Source: Platynereis dumerilii
Lineage: Eukaryota; Annelida; Polychaeta; Phyllodocida; Nereididae
DNA length: 64,000 nucleotides
NCBI GenBank assembly: GCA_026936325.1
Contig: JAPTHN010000001.1
Location: forward strand, 95,929,859-95,993,858
Reading direction: 5' to 3'
Part shown: positions 1 to 11,985 of the stretch, piece after piece
Numbering within the stretch: position 1 is the first letter of the stretch
How the letters are laid out: each line of letters opens with the position of its first letter
Notes under the pieces: model-generated
What the model was told of the DNA's origin: nothing
Database searches by the model: none
Seen by the model: only the letters and a program-made list of their open reading frames with translations
Translations under genes and position numbers: made by a program

Positions 1-796
1 ATTGATAAAGAAAGAGTTGAACAATTTGAATTTCGGTGTTCTTCTTTCATGACTCAAAACAATAACTCTATACGGAGAATTCAGTCCTCTTGTGAAGATA
101 TCCTGAAATTAAAAAGATTTATAACATTATAACAATTATTTTCTTTTAAAAAAAAAAACTACGAAGGATAAGGAGAATTTTAGAAGAGGGGAATGTGACG
201 ATTGGAAATGTCACGAATGACAGCATGTGTGAAATAAATAAAATTAACAATAGCCCTGACTTTACCGGCGATTATCTCGGCTCTCGGAAGTCCTACGGAC
301 TCCATTTAACCACCAAAATGATCACACTAACCTCCAGAATTTAGTCAAGTAACTGTCAAAGCCATACGATGAGTCTAAATATATCGTCCGATCGTTTTTT
401 CGTCTGACGCAAATCAGAGAATTCACAATTTCTGAGCAATTCCGCCATCTTGGATGGGTCACGTGACCTCAATCGGCGCTGAGCATGCTGGGATACCGCG
501 AAAGTTGATAAATAGAACTGCCGTGATTGATTCAAAACACTCTTTCTTGAGACAGCGCTTGGTCAACATTGAACAAGACAATTTCTTCCTTCGAAATCTA
601 GATTCATCACTAACAAGCTTGCTAGTTCGTCACAATATTAAATTTCCAGGCTGTAAACACCCATCATCTGTCCTGTCTTCATCAAATGCAGCCTCTTCCA
701 AACCTCTTCTCAGTAGGGAAGGATGGATTATTGCATTATCGGGGCTTTATGTCCTGTATTTATGCATTTGTAGGTTAAGTAGGACATGGGAGGACA
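1..796. other. unannotated leading stretch
   Basis: I see no gene here. A 130-codon open frame beginning at 454 has no recognisable domain and runs directly into the 21-bp repeat array that follows, so I do not call it. A purine-rich run followed by TGTGACG near 180-200 could be the edge of an old retroelement, but no paired terminal repeat is visible. Confidence 0.5.
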
Positions 797-2167
797 ATTT
801 ACTATATATTGTTTGTACAATTTACTATATTGTTTGTACAATGTAGTAAATTGTTTGTACAATGTAGTAAATCGTTTGTACAATGTAGTAAATTGTTTGT
901 ACAATGTAGTAAATTGTTTGTACAATGTAGTAAATCGTTTGTACAATGTAGTAAATTGTTTGTACAATGTAGTAAATCGTTTGTACAATGTAGCAAATTG
1001 TTTGTACAATATACTACATTGTTTGTACAATGTAGTAAATCGTTTGTACAATGTAGTATATCATTTGTACAATTTAGTAAATTGTTTGTACAATGTAGTA
1101 AATCGTTTGTACAATGTAGTAAATTGTTTGTACAATGTAGTAAATCGTTTGTACAATGTAGCAAATTGTTTGTACAATATACTACATTGTTTGTACAATG
1201 TAGTAAATCGTTTGTACAATGTAGTATATCGTTTGTACAATATAGCAGGTTAAATCGTTTGTACAATATAGTACATTGTTTGTACAATGTAGTACATTGT
1301 TTGTACAATATACTACATTGTTTGTACAATGTAGTAAATCATTTGTACAATGTAGTGTATTGTTTGTACAATATAGCAGTTTAAATCGTTTGTACAATAT
1401 AGTATATTGTTTGTACAATGTAGTAAATTGTTTGTACAATATACTACATTGTTTGTACAATGTAGTAAATTGTTTGTACAATGTAGTAAACCGTTTGTAC
1501 AATTTACTAGATTGTTTGTACAATTTAGTAAATTGTTTGTACAATGTAGTAAATCGTTTGTACAATGTAGTAAATCGTTTGTACAATTTAGTAAATCGTT
1601 TGTACAATGTAGTAAATTGTTTGTACAATGTAGTAAATTGTTTGTACAATGTAGTATATCGTTTGTACAATATAGCAGGTTAAATCGTTTGTACAATATA
1701 GTACATTGTTTGTACAATGTAGTACATTGTTTGTACAATATACTACATTGTTTGTACAATGTAGTAAATCGTTTGTACAATGTAGTAAACCGTTTGTACA
1801 ATTTACTAGATTGTTTGTACAATTTAGTAAATTGTTTGTACAATGTAGTAAATCGTTTGTACAATGTAGTAAATCGTTTGTACAATTTAGTAAATCGTTT
1901 GTACAATGTAGTAAATCGTTTGTACAATGTAGTAAATCGTTTGTACAATGTAGTATATCGTTTGTACAATATAGCAGTTTAAATCGTTTGTACAATATAG
2001 TACATTGTTTGTACAATGTAGTACATTGTTTGTACAATTTACTAGATTGTTTGTACAATATAGTACATTGTTTGTACAATATAGTAAATGGTTTGTACAG
2101 TTTAGTAAACTGTTTGTACAATTTACTAGATTGTTTGTACAATATAGTAAATCGTTTGTACAATGTA
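797..2167. repeat. 21-bp minisatellite array with higher-order structure
   Basis: About 65 head-to-tail copies of a 21-bp unit built on GTTTGTACAATGTAGTAAAT, with a self-complementary TTGTACAA core in almost every unit. Variants alternate C/T before GTTTGTAC and TGTAGTAAA/TATAGTACA. A marker variant containing TAGCAGKTTAAATCG recurs at 1374, 1673 and 1972, exactly 299 bp apart (14 units plus 5 bp), with an additional copy at 1243. An earlier block (about 979 and 1147) repeats at 168 bp (8 units). Because 21 is a multiple of three and the unit lacks stops in several frames, long heptapeptide ORFs appear on both strands. I regard these as artefacts. Confidence 0.95.
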
Positions 2168-2580
2168 ACTTTTTTTTTTTTTCGCATGTCCTAAAATGGC
2201 TTCCGTAAATTATTTTGTTTTGGGAAAAAAAAAATTTTCGAACAGTTTTTTTTTTCGAAAATTTTTCGAAGTCATGTGTGATGATAACTTTTTTTTCCAA
2301 CTTTTTTTTTTTCGAAGTCATGTGTGATGATAACTTTTTTTTCCAACTTTTTTTTTCGAAAATTTTTCGTGGTAGCGTGTGATGATAATTTTTTGTTTTT
2401 CGAACAAGTGCTCGTTTTTTTTTATCATTTTTTATTTGGGGGAAATTCTTCTATCTTGGCTATTTTCTTGTTGGGGAAAATTTTTTTTTTGGGCATTTTT
2501 TTTCTGACATTTTTGGTAGTCACGCATGATGAGAAAAAATGCCACGATCATATTATGGGATGTCCGAATCACTTCTTTTG
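2168..2580. repeat. T-rich low-complexity DNA with a degenerate ~46-bp tandem repeat
   Basis: Long T runs alternate with CGAAGTCATGTGTGATGATAAC-like segments starting near 2267 and 2313 (46 bp apart), with a diverged third copy near 2368. No coding signal was recognised. Confidence 0.7.
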
Positions 2581-3546
2581 AATGAACCATCTAGTTCACT
2601 CCTCGCATGTTTGCCATAAGGGACGAGACACCTCGCTCCGCTCGATGACCCGGTGGCTCTGTCCGATCTATCAATTATAGACCTATGAGATGAAGCATCA
2701 CATCAAACTCATGTTTCCTATTTTAAAAGCTACAGCACTTTAAACCAGGTGATCTCCAAACTCTCCTTTGAAACTTGCCAATTATAGACCTTCAGTGCTA
2801 TTTCATTGATATTTCTCCCAGATTGCCCTGAAGAATTTATCTTTTCCCCCCAGCTAACTCTGACAGATAACCTCTGCTTTGACAGAAGAGCAGCACAGAT
2901 TCAATGAGCTATCCACCCTGCACGACTGCACCTTGTCAGTTGTGCTGGATTTATTTATTTTCATCCTGCTCATTCAAAATGAATGTCCACAATGTCATCC
3001 ACAAATACAACTGCTGATCACAGGGAGTCATAAAATGGGTTCAAAATTCTGAGATCAATCATTTGCTTGAACTCGGATAGGAGAATCATTTCAAAGCAAA
3101 ACCTTGCATTCACTTTCAGGTGACTCAAATTTTCATGAATCTTGTTGTATTCACTGATAGAGTGAATGGCAAGTTTGATTATCACATCTTTGTGTAGTTG
3201 TTTCTATGTTATCACTGTGCAATGTGGAGATTGTCAGTTTTCACATTAACATACATGATATGTTTGTTTCTAACACTTTCACAGTTTGACGCTGACTTGC
3301 TTCCTGTAAATCATTTTAGACATTCATTCAGCAATTGTCATTTTAATCAGATGGAGTTAAGTCATTTTCATGTCAACCTTTTGTGTATGATGTAACCTCA
3401 CAAATATCTGTAAGTACAATTTATTTACGTATTATTTTATATTTATCAACTTAATCATCTTACTTGAATGTAATATGTAAATGCCACAGCATGAAGACCT
3501 GGACACAAAAAAAAATTAAAGACACTAAATTGTAATTAACTATAAT
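2581..3546. other. intergenic, nothing recognised
   Basis: No ORF with a recognisable domain, no tandem array and no paired inverted repeat seen. Confidence 0.5.
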
Positions 3547-4085
3547 ATTCGCGGAGCGACAGGCGGCGAAGCCGCCTGTCGCGTGAGCGAACTTAGCATA
3601 ACAACAGCTCATAATGAATTTTGAATCTGTCAGTGGAGTGAGAATGAAGGACAGCCTGTACCTGCCATGGAGTTGGTCCCTGATCAAACAATTAGTTTCG
3701 GTAAAAGTAAACATACCTGAATTTCTCTTGCAATGTCGCAGTAGTGTCTGAAAAATTCCATTTGGTGCTCAACTATCCTATTCTGTTTTGAAAACTTCAT
3801 TTTTATGCGCATTTGCGTAATCTGCATGAAAAACTTATTTTGCTCACAGGTGTCGCCACCAGTGTAGCATCATGCTTGCAGTGCCACACCCAGGGAAGAT
3901 GACAGAATCATTAGCAGCCTGATTGGCAGCAGTGATGTGTGAAGTTCATTTGAGGTGTGAAGCTTAAAAGCTGATTGCTATTAGTGTACTTGAATGGCAT
4001 TAATTAATTTAGGCCCAACTGAGGGTGCTGTTGTTTACACTAACATGGTTTCAAAATAAGAACAGTTAATTTGAGCTCCGCGAAT
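3547..4085. mobile_element. possible short inverted-repeat DNA element
   Basis: The ends read ATTCGCGGAGC at 3547 and its reverse complement GCTCCGCGAAT ending at 4085. A GC-rich perfect palindrome (about 3558-3580, GACAGGCGGC / GCCGCCTGTC arms) sits just inside the left end. The interior has no coding capacity. I could not define a target-site duplication, so this is a weak call. Confidence 0.35.
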
Positions 4086-4851
4086 CTATGGCATTGCCAT
4101 CTACATATTACTAAATTATTTCTCAAAATTCATTTAAAATTGTATTGATGTTTGTTTGACAAAAAGTTTGGAGAAAAAAATTAGGACAAACAGAAATAGG
4201 GTGGACGGTAATATTGAAAAGAAAATGTTTGAAACAGACAGGTTCTTTTCTTATAAACCGTTTAATTCCACTCCAAGGTCAAATCAACATCAACCCTGCA
4301 AATATGTACAATCTTAAAGTATATGGCATATATAACACAATCAACAGTAAATCCATAATATATATGCAAATGCAAATTTTCAAAAAAGATACACCTTGAC
4401 ATGTCTGACTAATTAACCTACCCTGAGTTAGCAGTAGACAAATACAATCCTGGCAACTTCACCAATCTACCAGTATCTGTAGTGAAGCCCAGTATCATGC
4501 ACCTGCAAGAATTATGCATAATACAAACTTTTTGACTAAAGAAGTTGTGAAACTAACAATTACTGAAATAACTAAGTTTATGATAAATAACTTGTGCTCA
4601 CCTTAGATCAGAGATAAATCTCAATCCCAGAACAATGTTCATGCAATGGTAACTTGAAATGTAATGACTGTGTGCAGTGAATGTAGAAAGTGCTGGAAAA
4701 CTTTCATAAGTGCAAACTGTTAAAACCCCACAAATAACAACTCAACACTTTGTGGTTTTGTACAGGACAGTTTTTTCCCCAGAAATACCTAATGTGCCAG
4801 AGGTACTCCCTGTCACATAAAAAAAATAGTAGAAATACACCCTGTCACATA
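4086..4851. other. intergenic, nothing recognised
   Basis: AT-rich DNA without a supported gene. Just before the next element a short local duplication of an AGAAATAC...CCCTGTCACATA segment is seen near 4785-4850. Confidence 0.5.
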
Positions 4852-5569
4852 CCCAGACCAAAGAGAGGCACATTTGAGGCACTGAATAGGCATATTTGAG
4901 GCATACCATGGAGTAAGTAGAGGCATAAGCTGAGATAACAGGAGGCGTAAAGGAGGCATATCAAACTTTTCATTAAATATGCAAGAGGCATATGGGAGGC
5001 ATATTTGAGGCGTTCCAAAAATTTTAATAATGCCTCAAGTATACCTCTAGATATGTAAAAGATGTACCTCAAATGTGAGTCATATGCAAATGAAGAGGCA
5101 CATTCGAGTCACATATGAGGTACGTTTGAGGCATAATTGAGGCGTATTTGAGGCGTAGGCTCATCATGTAAGTGGAGGTACATTTGAGGCATAAATGAGG
5201 CGTATTTGAGGCGTTCAAATATTTTAATAGTACCTCTTCTGTACCTCCACAATTCAGGCCACACAAAAATTTTGCTATGTTGGAGAGGCATATTTGAGGC
5301 ACAGGGTAGAAAAACAGAGTCCAGTTTGAGGCACATTTGAGGCATAGATGCAGGTAATGCTTTTCTTGGTAAGTCAAGGAGGCATGTTTGAGGCATATCA
5401 TTATGCAGGGAGGCATAGATGAGGCACATCATTAACATTAGAGGCACATTTGAGGCACACTGCACTTGGTAGACTATGCCTCGAATGTGCCTCGAGTATG
5501 CCTCAAACGTGCCTCAAATGTACCTCTGAAAAATTTGTATGCCTCAAATGTGCCTCTCTTTGGTCTGGG
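4852..5569. mobile_element. 718-bp non-autonomous inverted-repeat element made of GAGGCA-type repeats
   Basis: Terminal inverted repeats of about 30 bp are exact: the element starts CCCAGACCAAAGAGAGGCAC and ends with the reverse complement. It is flanked by ATA on both sides (4849-4851 and 5570-5572), a possible 3-bp target duplication. Nearly the whole interior is degenerate repetition of GAGGCAYATTTGAGGCA, so the terminal repeat motif has been multiplied inward. It encodes no transposase; the minus-strand ORFs seen here are by-products of the repeat. The superfamily is not assigned. Confidence 0.8.
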
Positions 5570-5760
5570 ATAAACTCCCCCACTTCGGAAAATGGGTACC
5601 ACCACATTTACTTACAAAACAATCATAACATAAAAACTAAATTAGGTAAGAAGTAAGAATCAGACATACAATTACAATTATCTAAAATCATGTGACTGGT
5701 ATCAATCGACTGGCCTCCTTTCCATCGTCGATCTTCTCAGACCATACTGAGGTTGTGTCG

Positions 5761-5885
5761 CAACTGCATGTTCTGCCGCATGTTCTGCCGCATGTTCTGC
5801 CGCATGTTCTGCCGCATGTTCTGCCGCATGTTCTGCCGCATGTTCTGCCGCATGTTCTGCCGCATGTTCTGCCGCATGTTCTGCC
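5761..5885. repeat. 12-bp minisatellite CCGCATGTTCTG
   Basis: About ten near-perfect head-to-tail copies of a 12-bp unit inside the tail of the gypsy fossil. On the element's strand each unit reads as the tetrapeptide EHAA. It probably arose by replication slippage after or shortly before the element decayed. Confidence 0.9.
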
Positions 5886-7328
5886 AAATGTCCTGCCAAA
5901 TGTTCTGCTACAGCTGCTGGCCCTGAGTCTCCCTCAGCCACTTGAAGATCATCCTCTTCTCCTTCAGAAGATGAAACCTCCAACTGCAGAAATCCTTCCC
6001 CACTTTCACTCTCGGAATCGCTTTCCATCTGTTCACTTGAATTCTGTTCTCCTGTATCTACTCCTCTTACACTTTCTCCTCTCATAGCCTCAACTATGTC
6101 CTGAACACTTCCAATAGGCAGAAGATGATTTCTGTGAAGTCTCATACAACGTCCCCCTCGGGGGTTATTTTCCTTCCTGACATCAAAAACTGGGATATCC
6201 GGGTCCACTTGCTGAAAATCAACATAGCAATCCTCCTCCCACCTGTCAGCCAACTTGTGCCTACCTTCTGGAAAAGCAAGCCGCATAACCAAGACATGGT
6301 CACCAGACTTAAAACTAGCACCTCTGCTGCGGTAGTACTCAGCATTTCCCTCCTTGGAAGCTTCAGACTTCTTGAAGGCCAATTCATACGATTCTTGGAG
6401 TTTCTTACTCAGATCCTCTATATACTCAGAGTATGGCTGCTGTCCATGTTCCGACTGAAGATAGAGAATCATAATCAACAGGTAAACGTGGTTGTCTACC
6501 ATGTATAAGTTCAAACGTTGTGAAACCTGTGCTGTCATTCCTCATGCAGTTATATGCATGGAAAACATCAGACAACTGACTTCTCCAGGGAAACTTCTGT
6601 GAACTTATTAAAGTCCCCAACATACCAAGAAGAGTCCTGTTGAATCGCTCACAGGTGCCCTTTCCCATCGGATGGTATGGCGTTGTCTGAGACTTCTGGA
6701 TCCCCATCATGTTGCACAACTCCTTCACAACCTTTCCTTCAAAAATTCTCCACTGCCACTATGGAGTCTGAGAGGCATACCATAATGACAAATGAAGAGG
6801 TCCAGTAGAGCTTTTGCTGTCGTCTTCGCTGTCTGAGTTCTCATCGCTATGGCCTGGGCATATCTTGTAAAATGGTCAGTGATGACAAGGATATAACTGT
6901 AACTTCCACCGCCAGAACCTTCAAGACACAAATAATCAATACAGACCAAATCCATTGGATGCGAAGAATGAATGGGATGAAGTGGATCAACATCTGGAAC
7001 TGACTTTCGCCTCAAGCAGCGACCGCAAGATTTGATCCATTTCTCAACTTGTGCTGTCATCTTGGGCCAAAAGAAGTTAACATTGTCGCACCATGGTTTT
7101 ATCTCGACCAGGATGACCCATTTCTGTGTGAAGAGCCTGGAAGACACCACGACGCTGAGAAGAAGGCAATGTAACCTGACGAGATGGCACACCATTGACT
7201 GTACGTTTTCTGCACAGCACTCCGTGTTTGAAGAATAAGGACTGGACCTCTCTCATCAAACACTTTGTCTCAAATGAAGGACTAGGACCTAATGTACCAC
7301 CATTAAGGACATAAATCACAGGACGTGG

Positions 7329-8569
7329 GACAAGGTTCAAGATTTGAGTCACATATTTGTGATATTTTGGTCAAAAATTTTATTTTTGAATTTCGGTCTG
7401 AAAAATAGCCTATCTTATGTTTTTATAACTTGTCAATTGTAACCTAGCATTTTTCGGAATATTTCTCACTTTCACTGCATATATCTCAACAGTACTCAAT
7501 TTTTGTCAACAAATTAGCCTAGCACAGTACCAAAGCACTAAATAACTCCTTATCTTTATCCTGTAACAACCTGGCACATGCCTTCGATGGGCGTCCTGTG
7601 CTATTACACATTTTGCATTAAAGAGGTGATTTTTCGCACGACTGTCCAAGACAGCAGTTCTGAAATATAGAATGGAGGTAAGAGCAGTCTGCAATAATGA
7701 CCAGTCACTGTAGAAAGTAATTGTCATGACTTACAAACATATTTTAGGTCATGCATATGTTATATTGCCCTTGCATTACTGACTGAGCCATAGACGGCTA
7801 AAATCCATTAAAATTTGGTCGCAAAAAAAACTCAAGCTATCCTCTGGCCTCATTTTGAACTTTCTAAAAATGAACTTGTTGTAGCCAACATATCTGTGCA
7901 CATTGAGTTCGATTTTGGTGACTTTCCAATAAAAATTGTAAGAGACTGAGTTTTTTTTGCGACGCCATGTATTTTTTTCAGCTTTTCAAAATTTAGCAGA
8001 CATAAGTTAGAAAATGCATTATTGTGATTCCAAAAATGTTAGCAGTCACCCAATTCTTGGTACTATCATGTTTTATATTAAATTAGGAAAAGATTGATGT
8101 ATCATAAAAATTTCTATTGCAAAAAATGACGACACAGTATGCGATCAAATTCAGCAGCTTTACCTCAATCTGCAAAATTCTCAAAAAAATTGTCACCTGA
8201 CGTTTAGTAGAATATCATGTCAGTGTGACATTATGTTTAGCTCAAATATCTCAAATTTACATGTAATTAGAAGCAAACAATATAGGGAATTATGTCAAGG
8301 TTAAATAAATTATATAGAAGTGTTACTTTCCAAGTTATAGCCCCTTACATGTGACACTGTGAAAAATTTTGTCACCCTAAAATGTGCATTTTTGCCTGTT
8401 TTTGGACATATTTTTACGAAGTCTCGTAATTTCTGATGCCTTTATTGGAAAGTATAAAATTTTTGCCAGAAGATAGGTTTAAAACCTTGTTAAAAAAATG
8501 AAAAATGAGCCTTCCAGATTTTTTTCAGTCAAATGTCACAAATGTGTGACTCAAAGCTTGAACCTTGTC
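7329..8569. mobile_element. 1.24-kb non-autonomous DNA transposon, copy A (nested in the gypsy fossil)
   Basis: The ends are inverted repeats: GACAAGGTTCAAGATTTGAG at the left and CTCAAAGCTTGAACCTTGTC at the right, extending about 40 bp with few mismatches. It has no transposase ORF. Its ends and interior match the element at 10861-11983 in the opposite orientation. It interrupts the gypsy fossil between the RNase H and integrase parts, so it inserted later. A TA follows the right end; the left flank no longer shows a clean TA. Confidence 0.85.
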
Positions 8570-9708
8570 GTAGGTTGTCGTCACTCACCTGTATCCGTTT
8601 CCAGTCCTCAAGAGATATCGCTGTTCTGCCTCCAGCATCCGCCTCAAGTCCAACCACCTGACTGCTAGAAACCACAGTAAGTAGTGATTCAGCTTCACTT
8701 ACTCCAGCTAACGCTGTCTTGACATCTTCTTGACCAACAAATCCTTGACAAGGTATCTGCATCAATATTCTGGTTTGTATATCATTTTGAAAGAAACATT
8801 ACTCAGATCAGCGAGCCAATGATGCCCTCTTGCATCAAGTTTAGAGCCTGACAAGACATATGTGAGGGGATTATTGTCACTGAAGATTTCACACTTTCCA
8901 TAGTACAAAAATAATCACGATACTTCTCACACACATGCCTAGGAACTTGTGTGTGGGATATCGCTTATCGGCAGGAGTCAACCCATGGCTGGCATAAGCA
9001 ATGACACGATTCTCACCATGTTGCTTCTGATAAAGTTCAGCACCTATGCTGAACCCACTTACATCCACAAAAAATGAATAGGGAAGTGAATAGTCAGCAT
9101 ACACCAACGCTGGTGCCTCCATCAGAACTTTCTCAAGCTGCTCAAAAGCCTACTGATGCCTCTCTTCTCACTTGAATTTGTCTTCTGTGACAAATCTCTT
9201 CTTTCCACTTGGCTTCAAAACCATCTTGCCTTTGAAAAGTTCATATAGAGGTTGAGCAATATCCGCGAAGTTCTTTACGAAGTGTCTGTAAAAGCCAGTT
9301 AAACCAATAAATTTCCTAAGATCTAAAAAAGTACTAGGCAAAGGCAAATCCTTCACTGCTTGAACTTTGTCTGGACAAGCCTCAAGTCCTCTAGCGGACA
9401 CCACATTCATTAAAAGTCTTTCCAAACAGGAAAATGTTATCTAAGTAAAGAACAGATCCATTTAAATTCAGGGGTCCAATGATGGTTTCCATCATCTGTT
9501 GGAAACTGGTGGGAGCCGCCGCAAGGCCGAATGGCATCCTATTCCATTCGAAGAGGCCGAATATAATGGACCTAGAGAAAACACTGGCTTTGGTCGGTCT
9601 TCGGGATGTTGCTCCATCTGTCAATATCCACTTTTCAAATTCAAACCGGAAAAATACTGACATCCTGAAAGACAGTCAAGTGCTTCGTGTACTCTTGGGA
9701 GGCTGTAA

Positions 9709-10089
9709 CAGGGGCACCGCACGACAGTGTGTTATTATAATGCCCATATCAGTGTAAGCTCCTGGTTGCACATCTTTTGTGACACTTAGATTCATTTTTT
9801 TATGCAACTGGGAGAAAAATATCTGTTATTCTGCCAGCTCGGTTGCCAGCCAGCTCAAGTGTCATTCAGCACCTCCCAGCCAGCTGATATAAAATCTTTT
9901 TTTTTTCCCAGCCAGCCACCTCAGCTGCTTTCTCATTACCTGACTGCAAATTTCATCAGTTGGACGCCAAAAATTGGATCCCAGCTGACAACTTTGCCAG
10001 CTGGGAACATCCTAGCTGACAGTCTACCAGCCAGCCAGACGCCTGCTGCATAACAGATAATTGGTATAACAGATTATGGGGTGCCCCTG
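9709..10089. mobile_element. 381-bp inverted-repeat element with CAGCTGG-rich core, nested in the gypsy fossil
   Basis: The ends are CAGGGGCACC and GGTGCCCCTG. The interior is dominated by direct and inverted copies of CAGC/CCAGCTGG-type motifs (about 9836-10045), including CCCAGCTGACAA followed by CCAGCTGGG. The insertion lies inside the reverse transcriptase part of the fossil. No coding potential; target duplication not resolved. Confidence 0.65.
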
Positions 10090-10319
10090 CTTTAACCTGG
10101 TGATGAACTTTTGAGGTTCAACTTCCTGTAGTCAATACACATCCTAAGAGCCCCCGATGTCTTTCTGAATATGACAACCGGCGAGGAGGAAGGGTTTTTA
10201 TTGGAGAAATAACCCCCATGTCCTTCATCATTTGGAGATGCTGTCTGACTTCCTCCAACATTGTAGGATGAACTTGGGTATACCTCAGCCTGACTGGTTA
10301 ATTGATAATTATTGAGCAA

Positions 10320-10858
10320 TTATAACTTTGAAAAAATGTGTTATTCAATATTGCTGCGTTTTTAGAGGTGCTCGCTTGCAAGCGAACCTCTATATTGGCA
10401 GGAAAGATAGGAAAGCTTGTGAACACTGTGGAGGTTGCACTGTTTCACCAATCTCATACAATTTCATCATAATTGTATCTTGCGTTGAAAAACTTTTGAT
10501 ACACTTCAATGACATAAAAATTCAAATGTCCTGCTGCAGTGCTGACAGCAGCAAATGCAGCAGCCAGTTTACAAATTCAATAGAAGAATGAAGGAAGAAA
10601 TGAAGGAATGAAGGAAGGCAGGAAAGGGGAAGGGAGGGAGGAAGAAGGGAGATCGATCCTTACAGAAAAATAGATAGGCTAATAGGTATGTAATGGGAAG
10701 TAGATTGATAAATTCTATCTGGTAGTTCGTCTGTCTTCAACCACAAGAATTTAAAGATATAGCCATTTGAAAACGGATGTAAAATGGTCCAATATACCTA
10801 CCATGGTTACATATTGGACCACTATTGGATGGTAAATTTGACCACCAGCCAAAGACAA
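10320..10858. other. intergenic with palindrome and purine tract
   Basis: It holds a near-perfect 28-bp palindrome at 10364-10391 (AGAGGTGCTCGCTTGC and its complement) and a GAAG/GGAAG purine-rich tract at about 10583-10652. No gene recognised. Confidence 0.6.
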
Positions 10859-10860
10859 TA

Positions 10861-11983
10861 TGACAAGGTTCATGCTTTGAGTCAAACATTTGTAACATTT
10901 GACTGAAAAAAAATCCTGAAGACTCATTTTTCATATTTTGAACAAGGTCTTAAACTTACCTTCTGGCAAAAATTGTCTACTTTCCAATAAAGGCATCAGA
11001 AATGACGAGATCTCATCCCTGTATCATGTTTTAGGGCAAAATATGTCCGAAAACAGGCAAAAATGCACATTTTAGGGTGACAAATTTTTTCACAGTGTCA
11101 CATGTAAGGGGCTATAACTTGGAAGTTAACACTTCTATATAATTTATTTCACCTTGATATAATTCCCTATATCATTTGCTTATAATTACATGATATTTCA
11201 ACTAAACATATACTCGCACTACCAGGATATTTCACTAAACGTCAGGTGACAATTTTTATTTGAGGTAAAGCTGCAGACTTTGGTAGCACACTGTGTTGTC
11301 ATTTTTTGCAAGGCAATAAACATGACTGTGATATGATGAATTGTTATATTGGCTACAAGTTAATGTTTAGAAAGTTCAATATGAGGCCAGTGGATAGCTT
11401 GAGTTTTTTTTGCGACCAAATTTTAAAGGATTTTAGCCGTCTATGGCTCAGTCTGTAATGCAAGGGCAATATAGCATATGCACAATTGACCTATGTTTGT
11501 AAGTCATGACAATAATTACTTTTGACACTGGCTCGTCATTATTGCAGTGTTCTCTTACCTCCATTCTATATTTCAGAGTGGCTGTCTTGGACAGCCTTAC
11601 CAAAAATCACTTCTTTAATGTAAAATGTATAAGGGCACAGGGCGCCCATCTGATCGAGGCATGTGCCTGGTTGTTACAGGATAAAAATACAGAGTGGTTT
11701 AGTGCTTTGGTACTGGGTTAGGCTTATTTGTTGACAAAAATTGAGTACTACTGAGATGTATGCAGTGAAAGTGAGAGATATTCCAAAAAATGCTAGGTTC
11801 CAATTGACAAGTTATAAAAACATTCGTAGAATGAAAATAGTTAGATATTCTGTATTTCCGACTTCAGATTCAGATTCCTGGGAAAATTTTACATAAGATG
11901 GGCTATTTTTCAGACCAAAATTGAAAAATAAAATTTTGGACCAAAATGTCACAAATATGTGTCTATAATCTTGAACCTTGTCA
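10861..11983. mobile_element. 1.12-kb non-autonomous DNA transposon, copy B (TA target site)
   Basis: Starts TGACAAGGTTCATGC and ends CTTGAACCTTGTCA, with TA on both sides (10859-10860 and 11984-11985), so the outer boundaries are well defined. The internal sequence is the reverse complement of copy A at 7329-8569, including the terminal ~50 bp and a central segment around a GCCATAGACGGCTAAAATCC motif. The TA duplication points to the Tc1/mariner or a similar TA-targeting group. No transposase is encoded. Confidence 0.88.
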
Positions 11984-11985
11984 TA

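Larger units (their letters stand above)
5702..10319 (-). mobile_element. broken Ty3/gypsy-type retrotransposon pol fossil
   Basis: On the minus strand, in order: reverse transcriptase segments (about 10319-9390; the motifs RMCIDYRKLN and RMPFGLAAAPTSFQQMM are visible), RNase H (about 9122-8889, YADYSLPYSFFVDVSG), a linker, integrase zinc-binding and core regions (about 7350-6430, with HSSHPMDLVCIDYL and TTPYHPMGKGTCERFNRTL), and a C-terminal tail (about 6540-5702). The tail includes a 12-bp tandem repeat (5761-5885). No LTR, gag or protease was recognised, so only a pol fragment remains. It is broken in several places and interrupted by two nested DNA elements. Protein motifs are still easy to read, so I judge it moderately old rather than ancient. 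Confidence 0.88.

Noticed and set aside
180-780. Possible LTR starting at TGTGACG after a purine-rich run
   Set aside because: No second copy, no coding remnant upstream in the window and no clear other end.
728-2321. Several ORFs of 100-218 codons on both strands with heptapeptide repeats
   Set aside because: All are produced by the 21-bp tandem repeat, whose length is a multiple of three; there is no non-repeat domain and both strands are open equally.
5702-6087. Plus-strand ORF with repeated HVLP units
   Set aside because: Antisense shadow of the 12-bp repeat in the gypsy fossil.
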